Below, in pieces: positions 22,794-33,836 of a stretch of 64,000 nt of DNA. Each line of letters opens with the position of its first letter. The first letter of the stretch is position 1. The notes below the pieces were generated by a model that was not told the origin of the DNA, searched no databases, and saw nothing but the letters and a program-made list of their open reading frames with translations. The position numbers were made by a program, and so were the translations under genes. This DNA comes from Brachionus rotundiformis (Eukaryota; Rotifera; Eurotatoria; Ploima; Brachionidae): NCBI GenBank assembly GCA_016802295.1, contig JAESIW010000118.1, forward strand, positions 1,455,825-1,519,824, given 5' to 3'.

Positions 22794-24127
22794 TTATTCA
22801 TCATTGTCAATTTTTTCATTCTCATCGGCTTCGTTGTTGTTTTCGTCGTTTAGATTTGACTGGGACTCAAGAGCAGCTTCCTGTTCCTTAATACGCCTTT
22901 GTTCGTGTATTTCCTCAGCCTCAGTTCTTTCCTCTTCCAAATACTCATCTTTGTCCAGTCTTTCCAAACGACGCACCGCAATCAGTACTTCCAATCTGTA
23001 ATCACTGTTTTCTGTAAGAGGATTGTCCAACAAAACCAAAGCCCTTAGTTTTGGCAATATTTGCAGCTTATTTATTTCGGTAAAATTGGCCAATACGTTC
23101 CCTCTTAGATTAATGTACTGCAATGATTCCATATTCTCGGTAAATCCATCCAAGCTCTCCAATTTATTGTCACGTAAATGAAGGGCACTTAAATTTTTCA
23201 AATCGGCCAAATCTTCCAAGCTAGTAATCATATTAGCCGCCTTAATAATCAAAATTATTAAAAAATACAACTTGATAATTAAAAATTTAAGCTTTTAAAT
23301 TACAATAAAAATGCTTTTTAAACTTGGTATTCGTATTCCTTTGGTTGACGTGAGTTTATTTTCTCTCATTTCAAGTGTTTGTAAATTTGGCAATTTGTCA
23401 CCATCAAAATCTTTCACCTCACTGATCTCATTTTCTTTTAAGAATTATTATCCTAGTTTTTGATCAATTAATAGTATTAAATAAATAATTACTATTCAAA
23501 TTGAGTATTTCTAGTTTCGGATGGGATATTCCCTCTGTTGATTTTATTCTATTATTACTAAAACTAGCTGTTTGTAAATATGGTAAAGGGTCCAACTTGG
23601 CACTGGTCAGTCTATTAAAGTCAAGTTTTAGAGTCAGCAAATGAGTTAAGCTGTTCAATGCTGATATGTCTTTTAGATTGTTATTGGAAAGATCAATGTA
23701 GCGAAGATGAATGTAGTTTTTTAGCAGTGATATATCGGTGAGACCTCTTTTAAAATTTAAATAATTAGTTTATTATTTTAATTAATTATTAATGTACTTT
23801 TGAGCAGCATCGAGTCTGACATAAGCATGGGAAAGACCATTTCCGGTCTTGGCAAGTAGAAGGAGACTCTCGGACAATATTTCTTCGTTTAGACTAACAT
23901 CTGGTGGACGCTTTTTATAATTTATTAATTAATAAAATTTTATTAGATAATTTTTTTACTTCTTCCTCTTCTACTTGTTCTTCGACTTTTTCTTCTTCGG
24001 CTTCTTTTTGTTCTTCTTCTTCGCCACCTTCCAATTTTGTCTCTTCTTCGCCAATTTCGGCCTCTTGTTCTTGCTCTACATCTTGTTCGACATCTTCATA
24101 GTTCTGTTCATCTTCGTAATCGGACAT
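22794..24127 (-). CDS. LRRC23: LRRC23, radial-spoke leucine-rich repeat protein
   Basis: About five exons on the minus strand. The N-terminus is a Glu-rich tail (24127-23940 region) followed by LLLLAKTGNGLSHAYVRLD, a highly characteristic LRRC23 block. Leucine-rich repeats follow: YIHLRYIDLSNNNLKDISAL, LKLDFNRLTSAKLDPLPYL, TEGISHPKLEILNLN, LHLRDNKLESLDGF, SLQYINLRGNVLANF, and LPKLRALVLLDNPLTENSDY with an LRR cap (YRLEVLIAVRRLERLDKDEY). The C-terminus is a charged helix (EEERTEAEEIHEQRRIKEQE). LRRC23 is a head component of radial spoke 3 in motile cilia and sperm flagella. Exon boundaries inside 23270-23910 are approximate. It supports the presence of motile cilia in this animal. Confidence 0.93.
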
Positions 24128-25110
24128 TGTCGATTTCTAATCGATTTTAAATAAAACTAGTTTTATTTTGCTATGGTTGAATTTTTTAAATTCTATTTTT
24201 CAAATTTTTAACTTATGTCTGTTGCTTGGCAACATTGGTTTTAGCAACCAAACTACGGGTTGAGGTGAGTAAAAGCTCGAGCATCTTCGGATATCTTAAA
24301 ATTAATTAATTTTGTAAAATTTTTTTTGAATAAAAATTTAATTAATTATGAAATTAATAATAATAATTGTAAGTCTAGTTTATTTATTTGTAAATCCAAA
24401 CCAAGATTAATTAAAAACATGCAAAAAATATTTCCTTAATAGAATATATTATTGAGATTGATAAAAATAGAAAAATTATATTAAGTAATTTGATATTTAG
24501 AAAAATTTCATTTTAATTTTTAAAATGTTTAAAAGCAAATTAAAAATTGAGTTGACAGTATTCAAAACATTTCATTTTTATCATAAAATGGTCTATTTTA
24601 ATTATATATATATATTTTTAAATGAAAAAATGAAAAAAAAAATTTTTTAAACCAAAATATTTAAAAGTTGTAAAATATTTTTCAAATAATAGAGCAAACA
24701 AGTCACTTGGACGGCTTTAATAAAGTTAAATAAACTAAATTATTTAAATTAGTTATCTAATTATTTATCTTAAATTAATTTTATTTTCAAAAATAAAAAA
24801 TAGCAATTTAACTTTTTTTGAACAATTTTGGAAGAATTCTTAAAAAAGTCACCTAACTGACCTCATTTAGTTAAATTGATTAAATGAGCCATATTGACCA
24901 AGAAGTATTAACCATCTATACATTCGGGTAGGGTGTTTTTTTATATTTTAAGGAGAAAAAATTATACAAAACTTCAAACATGTTTCCTGATTCATAAAGC
25001 TAAATTAACTAAATTAGTTCATGCAGACCAATGGGGTATAAATAGGATGACAGTTTGGAATAAATCAGTTCATTTTTTAAAATTAAAATTTTGAAAAAGA
25101 ATTTTGTTTT
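24128..25110. other. Intergenic AT-rich spacer
   Basis: About 1 kb of very AT-rich DNA, including LRRC23 upstream sequence. A TATAAATA box-like sequence sits at 25037-25044, about 100 bp before the twister-ribozyme unit. No coding frame. Confidence 0.45.
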
Positions 25111-25132
25111 TAAAAAATGGATTCGAAAAGCA

Positions 25133-25195
25133 GTCACCATAACTCTGCCGATCCGCAGGTCCCAAGCCCTGATGAAAAAAGAGGAGGGTGGTGGC
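25133..25195 (+). ncRNA. Twister self-cleaving ribozyme, copy 1
   Basis: Matches the twister consensus as I know it: closing stem P1 GTCACCA (25133-25139) with TGGTGGC (25189-25195), cleavage dinucleotide TA at 25140/25141, then ACTCTGCC, the core GGTCCCAAGCCC, and the 3' strand AAAAGAGGAGGG. P2 pairs CTCT with AGAG. P4 pairs CAGG (25156-25159) with CCTG (25167-25170 region). Relative to copy 2, P4 has changed on both sides (CAGG/CCTG against CCGG/CCGG) and P1 is a different sequence that still pairs, which is compensatory evidence for the fold. Assignment is from memory of the twister class and was not run through a covariance model. Confidence 0.85.
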
Positions 25196-25558
25196 AGCCA
25201 TATGCATCGTATGTGCATGTGGTCTTTCACGTAGTCTGCAGAAGAGCTGTATGGCGGGTACATAGGCCTACGGGTCTTTGTCCAAGTCTTGTCGTATGAG
25301 GGCGCCGCTGGCTTCGACCATCTCCCAGTATAGAATCCGAAAGGAGCGAGAATCTGCTGTACAGCTGACCCTCTGCAGATAGTACGTAACTTTGGAAGCC
25401 TTAAGTTAAGACTTTATCTCAATTGAGTGAGAGAAGTCGCTTGGTTTGTGGTTCCAAGCTAGTCTAAATAGTTGCCGAGTTTGCAGCCATTTCAAAGTGC
25501 TCGGATGAGTGGCGCTGTTTATGATGAACGTCCCACTGGCTTCTTAGGGAAAGACGCC

Positions 25559-25613
25559 GTCATAACTCTGCCAAAGCCGGTCCCAAGCCCGGTTGCGAAA
25601 AGAGGAGGGTGAC
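25559..25613 (+). ncRNA. Twister self-cleaving ribozyme, copy 2
   Basis: P1 GTCA (25559-25562) pairs with TGAC (25610-25613). Cleavage TA at 25563/25564, then ACTCTGCC, GCCGGTCCCAAGCCCGG as the P4/core, and GAAAAGAGGAGGG. The core is essentially the canonical twister consensus known from rice and other eukaryotes. P2 is CTCT/AGAG. P1 is only 4 bp, so cleavage may be weaker than copy 1. Confidence 0.88.
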
Positions 25614-25834
25614 TTAAAATCAATAACTATTTATTTAATGGAATAAAATTTTATCTTATAATACATTAATTTTTTTTTATTTATTTAAAAAAATTTAAAT
25701 CATTTAATAAACCAAAACAAACTTTTATTAAACATTTAATTTAAGGCTTAAATAAAAACAATGAAAAATACCACCTAAAGCTCAACTTTAATTCCCCTTA
25801 ATAAAACATGTTGATAATATTTTTTTATATACAT

Positions 25835-28800
25835 TTACATTTGGCTGATTTCTTTTTTCGAATTGGTTAGCTCATTTTCCACCGTGAGACTATTGATGTT
25901 GTTTGAAGAATTGATTACATTTGATCCATGGATTTCGTTTGATATAACGCTGGCGTAGCTCATGCTTTCGTTTTTGGAATGACCACAATTTGAGCCTTTA
26001 CGACTTGATGCTATTTTTTCCAAATTGTAATTAGAATGTTCGGAACTAGATTCCCTTCAAATAAGTACCAAATTATATTAATAGAATTATTCTTAAAATT
26101 TTTTAAACCTGTTTCGCTTGGACGTCGAGTTGGATCCAGCTGAAATTCTGGAAGCTATTGAGGATGAGCGAAGGCGAACTCTCTCATGAGGATCAAGCTC
26201 ATCTTCATCATCAGATGGTATAGTTTGGTGACTAATGTTTTGTTTCAGCTGTAGCTTAACCAATAAAGCGCGAAACTCTTTTCTCAGACGGTCCGATTTA
26301 ATCAAGATTATTTGCTTTTGGCGAATATAGTCACTGCCAGTTTGGTCCAAGTTATTTAAACTTTCAGACAGTGTTTGCAATTCTTGTTGTATTTCAGCAA
26401 TCTTTTGCTGCATCTTAAAATTCAGATTAGATAAAAATATTTATGTAATTAGATTGTTAATCAAGCAAAAAGACATGCTAGTGAGACTTGAACTCTTTGA
26501 TCTTACTTTATCAACATATATTCTCTCTAATAATTTTAAAAAGTTGTCAAATATCTTTAAAAATAATATTGTAAAAAAATAAACTTAATTACAAAATTTA
26601 ATATTAATGGATAAAAAAAAGCTTTAATTTTACAATCTTAAAGTGAACTTAATTAAAAAATGGTTTATTTAAAAATTGGCATCGCATGTCTTTTATTGAA
26701 GAAGCTTGTGACAAAAATGTTTAGGACACATAAACTAAGAGATAGCTAGTGAAAAAAGCAAGATTTAGATTTGGTTATAGTACTTGGTGACATATGTTTA
26801 CCACATTGGCAATTTTTCTATAATTATTTACTTTTTTGTTTTAAGATTTAATTTTAATTAATTATTTTTCTAAATTTAAAAAAAAAGAAAAAATATTTTT
26901 TTTTGCTATAAACAAGAGCTAAATAAAATAAAAGATAATATATTTTTCATACCTCTTCGATAGAAACTTCACTTGGAAATGCTGTACCTGGTGGTGAATC
27001 AGACAAAGTCTCAACTATAGGCCTGACTATACGCTTCACCTCGCCAGGTATTCTCCGGTTAGCCAGCAGATCTGTTAGATTTTCCAACTAAATCAAAAAT
27101 AAGATAAAAAATTATATTTTTTGAATAAATTTCCTAAAAGCTACCTGTTTTATAAATTCTGAGGTAATCAAATCAGGGTCGGAAATGATGCCCGAGTCAG
27201 CCTGTAAAGAAAGCCGAACCTCATCCCCATAGGTCACAATGGCAAAGCTTATTTTAATGCGGGAAATAACCGGGTTAAAGTAGATTAGACCTTTGAGATT
27301 GCGACTGCACACGGACAGAGTGGACAAACTGGCATCGCCGGCACCCAATGTCGAACTCTGAAATGTGCTTCTATTTAACACATTCTCAACTACCCAGAAG
27401 GCTGTCCTATTTGGCAACAGATAAAATAGTGAATTAACAAAAAAATGAAAAAATAGAAAATCATTGGAATTTTTAAGCTTGGATGTTTTTATTTTGGTCA
27501 TCCATAGGCGCGGTATGGAACCCTCTGTGTTTACAGGCATTTTAATAGATACCAATGTTGAATTATTTCTTATCTTAAATGGATACTTATTTGATGTCAA
27601 ATCAACTGGCATTACCATCTTAATGTCGAATGGATTATTTATACCTTTTAATTTAAGATAATTTCTTAATACACCAGCCAATGTAGATATAAGCAAGTCG
27701 TTCATTTTAGAACGAGTGACCAGCTTGATCCGATTGAGCAAGATTAGGCTGAATGGCTCGGACCAGGTGACTATTTGGTCACCTAACGAGGCCGCTTTCA
27801 ACTTGAGCATCTTGAATCTTTCACTTTTGCAGTATCTGTGAGTGAGTGGGTTTTGGTCAGTTGGTTTGAACAAAATCAGATGTATTATCTTTATCCATGA
27901 GAAAAGAAACTGTTTCATGAGGCTAATGTTTAGGTTAAAGAAAGCGTATCTGGGCTTTAGGTCAAAAGCGTTGCGATTATCTACCAGTCCTTTAAGAAAT
28001 AAGCGCATCAGTGACACCCCTGAAGAGAAAGACTCATGGTACAAAAATATAAGCACACTTGTTCTATCACTAAGGTTTTGACCAAAGCTTTTAAGATAGT
28101 ACAAGTTCCACAATGGTTTATTAAGCTTAAAATTTTGCTTCATTAACAAATCAGATATGTAGGCTTGTAGATCTTTGTCTGTTTTAAGATTGGCCTTTGT
28201 ATTGTCTATTTCGATGATGTGTTCATCCAAATTGAAGTCCAGTGTTTTGACCCATACGTATCCAAAGCCGAATACTTTAAGTATTCTTTCCGAGAAGCGG
28301 CTAAATTCGTGGTATTGAGAGCGTAGGCTAGCTTGGATTATTTTGTTGTTGATCAAGTCTCGGACAGTGTTCTTGGACAAAAATCCCTCTATAAAAAATA
28401 CGCCAGCTCCAATTGATTTTGGACCTTTTAAGCTGTTTGTTTCTTTTCTCAATTCACTGTTAAAAAACCAGAATAGTTCCAATGGACTTAGGAAGTCAGG
28501 TGTTTGACCCATTGAATAATTGCTAGACTCGACCAAATGAGAACAATGGAAACATTTGAACAATAAAGGCCTTAGAATGCCGAATGGTATGAACATGGTA
28601 AAAAAAAGTACCAAAATTATTGGAAATACAAATATAATGTTCAGCAAAAAAAGACTAACAAGCTCTAAAAAGCCAAAGAAAGCGTTTATTTGGTCAGTTT
28701 TGCGCCGTATCCGCTTAAATGGATACTCAATGAGATACTTTTTGGTATTTGTGATGCTCTGTGGATCATTTGGTTTGCTGCAACTGATTATTGATTCGTG

Positions 28801-28914
28801 AGTGCTTAATGCAGTCCTATCAGGTTCTGAGCTCGCGTGTGTCTGATTCATTTTGCCTTTTTGGAAGTTATTCACCCATTTATCATAACTGCTCCTTTCT
28901 TGACTTATTATCAT
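25835..28914 (-). CDS. Wax-ester synthase/DGAT-family protein with decayed active site
   Basis: Four exons, 28914-27145, 27087-26953, 26413-26109 and 26054-25835, give 809 aa. After two N-terminal hydrophobic segments (LVSLFLLNIIFVFPIILVLF and following), the WS/DGAT condensation-type fold spans about residues 150-590: WNLYYLKSF, LIFLYHESFSSGVSLMRL, SKMNDLLISTLAGVLRNYL, VMPVDLTSN, and NLKGLIYFNPVISRIKISFAIVTYGDEVRLSLQADSGII. The catalytic HHxxxDG motif is YHESFSSG: the second His remains but the first His and the Asp are replaced, so acyltransfer to long-chain alcohol or diacylglycerol is doubtful. The last about 220 residues are an added tail with a coiled coil (IQQELQTLSESLNNLDQTGS), an acidic DDEDELDPHERVR patch and Ser/Asn-rich end. 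The family call is good; activity is uncertain. Confidence 0.8.
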
Positions 28915-31900
28915 TTCATTCTATTAAAAAAATAGAAGAAAAATTTAAAATTATGTTTATAAAAAAAATAATTCCTTTTTGATATTTTTATTTTTGGATG
29001 TTTTAAGATGTGCTAATAATAGGAAATATTGAATTAATGTGTTCCTTGGTGCAGCGCTTTTAAATCATTATTAAAAAAATAATAATTATCTCATTTGAAT
29101 AATTTAAAATATAGCTCAAAGCAAATTTTAAGAAGCTTAAAGAAAATGGAATTTTTTTAATAAAACAATTAACAGATTTTTTAAAGATTTTATTCAAAAT
29201 TTGTAATGCATTACATTAATTAATTTCGATTAAAAAATTAGTAAATTTTTTTTTTTATAATTAAAGTTATATCGAATTATTTTTTATAAATAACAATTAA
29301 TACTAATCCTTGTTAATAGTGTTCGGAAAAGTCGGCTATGAGTTCTAGTTAAAAATTCTAAAATAATGAGTTTATCTTTACAAGAATACCTGCCATATTT
29401 TCAACAACTAAAAGTCTGTTTTTTTTTAATTAAAAAAAAACTCTTTTTTTATAACTTTTCTCTGCTTTAATTAGCTTAACTTTGGATCTATGTATCCAAT
29501 AATTGATTTATCCTTTAGAAACGAACCCTAGACAAGATAAAACTCTTGCTTAACACTGATCGAAAATTTTTTAGCTAATTTTTTTTGTGCTAGATTAGTA
29601 GTCTATTTTAATCAAGTTCATGTATTTTATTTTAAAACTTATTTTTGTCACAAAAATCCGGTTTTCTTTAAAAGAATATAATGATTTATGCGTTAGATAT
29701 TTCCTTTTTTTTCCATGATTTAAATCCGAATGGTGATGACAAGCATCGAGCATTAAAATAACATTTTTAACCAACTTGGATAACTTAATAAGCAATTTAT
29801 CTTTGTCTAGAACCTATTGAGCCTGCAGAGACGGATTGGTGTTCTATCAAGTTCTATTTAAACAGAACCATAATTCATTATCATGGTGGATGGTAATTAT
29901 TGCCAAGATAAACAAATAATTACAAAACAAGATTTGGAAGCAACAAAGGCTCGTAGATATGTGAACCCTTTTTAAATCGATATAAAAATAAAATTAAACC
30001 AATAAAACAGTGAATAATTATGGCATAAATATGGTTATTACAGTAATAAAACTAATAAATAATTTACGAATTTTAGATATTTATTTTTTGAAAATCATTA
30101 ACTATTTTGTTTATAAATATTATTATAATTAGAAGTAAATTTATTAGAAATTTGATTTGATTATGCTCCGGGTTCCTTTTTAATTAATTTATCTCTTAAA
30201 AAGCTTTTTTAGAATGAATAAATCAAAGAAACTTTATTAACTTAATTGAAAAAATATTTATTATAAATATTCGCCTTGGATAGAATTGGAAAAAAATATA
30301 ATTTTTTTTCTTATCTTCTTCTTCAAATAAAAGCCATCTAAATCTATAGTCTCAATAAGCGAAACCAAAAACTTTGAATTATGCTCAGCAGTAACACGAA
30401 ACGCATTTCTTAAATTACTATTAGATAATATATAATCCTAATATGAAAAAATAAATGCTAATTATTTAATATTTATGATAACAAAATTAAAATGCTTCCA
30501 TAGGTGTCAAGAAATTAAAAAAAAAATTTAATTGAATTTTGAGAGTGTTACCACCCAAAGTTGGCATACAATATCTGAACTAGTCTAGAAAATTACACAC
30601 CACCATTCGAGCTTTTAAATTAAATATATTTCCTCATTTAAGTCATTTCGTTTTTTATTTTATATATTTTTTTTTTGCTCAAAAATAAAAATCGATCATG
30701 ATAGAGATTTTTCCAATTGACAAAACCAAATTTTTTATTCTGAATCAATCAGGCTAATAAATAATATGTTTTATCTTATTAGTAAACAAAAAAATAGGAT
30801 TTCAATAATTACTGGTTAGAGCTTAACTCTATCAATGAGCATCATTAATCGATGATACTTCTCTCATTGATTACATCATATCGATTTTTTAAAAATATTA
30901 TTAAATTCAAAATATTTAATTATTTGATTGGCAAATATCTCGAAATATCTTTATTGCGTAAGTGAACAACCATTGAGTAAATAATATTATTTATAAAGCA
31001 AACTTTTCTTTATTAATTAAAATATTTACTTAAGAAAACACAAACTTCTTTTGAATTATTTTCTTATCTTTTTTTTCAGTTACCAAAATTTTCTTCTTAT
31101 ATCCGATTCCACTGTCAGAATTTGGTCTTAACTCAAATTTTAAAAAATATCCTAATAATGAAAATATGCTCTCCAGGGATCAATGTTAAATTGACACTGA
31201 ATATGAGTACAAGAGATTATCATTTTTTCTATTTAGTTTGAATTTTTTGTTTATCTCTAATTAAAATGGAATTTATTTAATCCTATCTAATTTTTTTTAC
31301 CAAAATGAGAGTATTGTTATTAATTTTCTTTTACCTTTTTATTCTTAATTTTGAAAAATTAAAAATACAATAGATAAACAATAAAAATTAAATCTACATT
31401 CAATTAAGATGCATATCTAAATTTTCTAGAATTAAATTAACTGGAAACAAAATCCAAAAATTAATTCAACTTTTCATAATATAATAGAATTCAATAAATT
31501 ATTTCTAGTAAATAAAATTCTAATTTAAATTTAATAATCCTTCAATTACCATGATTATTAGACTTGGTTATTCTATTGGACTCAAGTTAGTCCTGTGAAC
31601 ACAATAATTTATTGAAAATAATTATTAAAAACTTTTTTAGTACAAATTAAAACCAAAAAATGACTATATTTTAACCAAGAATAAAAATTAAAAGATTTGA
31701 TTATCGATTTTTTTATCTTTCTGGCGGAGACGATTTTTGCCATTACATAATACACTATATTTTTTTCATTTATAGACACCTTTATATCACTGATTTTCGA
31801 TTTCATGTGAATTCTACCACAATCGACAATTTAAACTAGATTAAATAATCTCTTATGTAAATAAAAACTAACAAAAATAATAATTTTTCTTTATTTTATT

Positions 31901-32397
31901 TCAAATTTAAGTGTTACAAAATACATATCTAATTTGAGTGATCAAGAATAAAAAAAAAGAGATATATTCATCTGTAAATGACATCCAAAGTTGATTAAAG
32001 AAAAAGAAGATAAAAAAAAATTCTAAACATGGTTCATATAAAAATTTCCATACTCTACCATGTGACCATTATTGGTGTGTTTAGTTTTAACTTGTTATAC
32101 AGGACCAGTTGAGTACCTTTTCCAGTATTGCAGGTTAAGATTTCCTTATCAATGCCATTAACAGAGATTTACAAAATTTCTTCTCAATAATCCTAATATC
32201 AAAATTGTAAATAAAAATTCCATTTTTTTTTGGTTAAAAAAATTATTCTTAAGACCAGACTATGCAAAATTCGGTTCAGAAGGAGAAAAACAAATGAAGA
32301 GGCGGAAATTTGACTAAAATGACCATGACAACAAAGCGGACATTAAAAAAAAACAAACAAATTTAAAAATTTTAATTTAAATTAAAAATTGGACTCT
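28915..32397. other. Long gene-poor AT-rich region
   Basis: About 3.5 kb without a convincing complete gene. It is low-complexity A/T with a few exon-like minus-strand frames (described separately at 30261-30437 and 31030-31151). A minus-strand frame at 29595-29795 and another at 31609-31806 are not recognised and not supported. Confidence 0.45.
30261..31151 (-). pseudogene. Two exon-like fragments, possible decayed gene
   Basis: Two short minus-strand frames each begin just after a good acceptor (TTCATATTAG; TTCATTATTAG) and end in a stop: 30437-30261 (begins DYILSNSNLRNAFRVTAEHN) and 31151-31030 (contains YFLKFELRPNSDSGIGYKKK). Both end with a Lys-rich stretch and a KKKI motif, so they may be related terminal exons. 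No upstream exons could be joined. Unknown function; a relic or chance frames. Confidence 0.2.
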
Positions 32398-33836
32398 TTA
32401 AAGCACACTGCTTTGGCAAAATGGTCGAATGGTTCTTCTTAGATATTCTAGATATTTTTCATAATAAATTGAATCTGAATTGGATTTGTCGCCTTCGGGT
32501 ATCCGAACTGGCGGTATTATTCTCTCATTTCCATTGGCATCGGTGACTTTTTTTAGCAACCAGTGGTATCTAAATATGCCGTTTGTGTGCAAGCAATAAC
32601 TTTTATAATCATCAAGTACAAACACAAAGAAACTAAAATTTTACTTTAAAATTTAAAACTTGACCACTTGACCCAAAATTAAGCTTACCGTTTATTACTA
32701 CCACTTCTTAAATACTCTATATACAACTGTAAATACAAACCCTCTATATTGTTAAATTCAAATGGTTGTCTGGCATCATTTTTTTTGTGATAATCAATAT
32801 GATCGTCAATTTCTTTATCAAATAGAAGAATAATTGGCCAATTTTCCCACTTTTGGTAAAATTAAAATAACTGTTTATAAACAAAAAGTTAAAATACTCT
32901 CTGAAATTCATTTGAAATGCCATTGTCAAATTTTTTACTCAAATTAAACTCTTTTAAAGAGATATGTAATTTTTCTAGCTGAATTTTAAAGCGTTTTATG
33001 CGCTCTTGGTAAAGAATTTGCTGGTTAGAAGTAAACACCAATAATGCATTAGCTTTGATTGAAAAAAATTATCTAATTTTATTCATTTTTTTCCAAATTT
33101 AATTACTTTTGAGTGTTTTTTCCGAATCGCTTGATGAGTTTGTGCTAAGAGAAGACTGTGATTGGGACTTGAACTGAAAACAAAATAGAAACATATTTTT
33201 AATAATTTAAAATTTTAATTTAATTTGTCACAAATACTGATATTTTATTTCCTCTAAGGCTAAATTGAAACGAAATTGCTGAATTTTGATTCTTTTCACA
33301 CTCATCAAAAATAACTATTTTGGTAAAATTATTTAGATTGGATAAGATAAATAACTGGTTAGTTAAAGGTTACATTTTTGTTCCTTGCGCAAAGATTGGA
33401 CTAAAAACTTGGTAGATTCGAATGAGTTTAAAAATTCTAAGATTGATTCAAAGTATTTAATCTCATTTTGGCAATCGCTAAATAAATTAAGCAAAAAGTT
33501 CTCTCTATTCTTCGCCTTGTATTCATAGATCTGGCAAAATGAAGATTAAACTTGTTTTTTTTTAATTTTAGTTGTTGGTACTTGAACTCTATGGGGTTCG
33601 GTAATGTTCAGTTTGGCACACATTTGGGCTATTTCTTTAGGACTGAGCAGGGCTGGTTCATCAAACAAAGCAAGCAAATTGCGGAACGTTTCTGAATAAT
33701 TTTTAAAGTCAGCTATTTGGTACTTTTTTTCGGCATGGGATTTGCTGTTATTGCTCACGTTGGACGTCGAATTGGTTGCAATGTTTGAATTTGCCAAACT
33801 GTCCATGTCAATGGATATCAATTTTCGGCTTTCCAT
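32398..33836 (-). CDS. Unrecognised 356-aa protein, seven exons
   Basis: Seven minus-strand exons join in phase: 33836-33582, 33530-33374, 33278-33238, 33173-33107, 33052-32898, 32849-32689, 32632-32398 (357 codons with stop). The N-terminus is Ser/Asn-rich, then a helical region (YSETFRNLLALFDEPALLSP; YFESILEFLNSFESTKFLVQ), a Ser-rich linker (SQSQSSLSTNSSSDSEK), a coiled segment (ILYQERIKRFKIQLEKLHIS), and a more globular C-terminus with several aromatics (WENWPIILLFDKEIDDHIDY; RFFVFVLDDYKSYCLHTNG; IFRYHWLLKKV). No signal peptide or membrane segment. I do not recognise a family. The consistent phases argue that it is a real gene. The third exon (41 nt) acceptor is the least certain junction. 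Confidence 0.65.

Larger units (their letters stand above)
25133..25613 (+). mobile_element. Twister-bounded unit, retrozyme-like non-autonomous element
   Basis: Two twister ribozymes in the same orientation enclose about 360 bp of clearly GC-richer, non-coding sequence in otherwise AT-rich DNA. Predicted cleavage sites (25140/25141 and 25563/25564) would release a 423-nt RNA whose ends are those expected for ligation into a circle. Inside, TCTGCAG and AGCTGTA (25236-25251) are complementary to TACAGCT and TCTGCAG (25360-25378), suggesting a rod-like fold. No open frame is convincing. Direct ribozyme repeats around a few-hundred-base core are the hallmark of retrozymes, which are known with hammerhead ribozymes. 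A twister version is my inference. Only one unit is seen in this window. Confidence 0.6.

Noticed and set aside
25117..25299. 60-codon frame beginning MDSKSSHHNSADPQ
   Set aside because: It runs straight through twister ribozyme copy 1, has no homology I recognise, and the RNA structure explains the sequence better.
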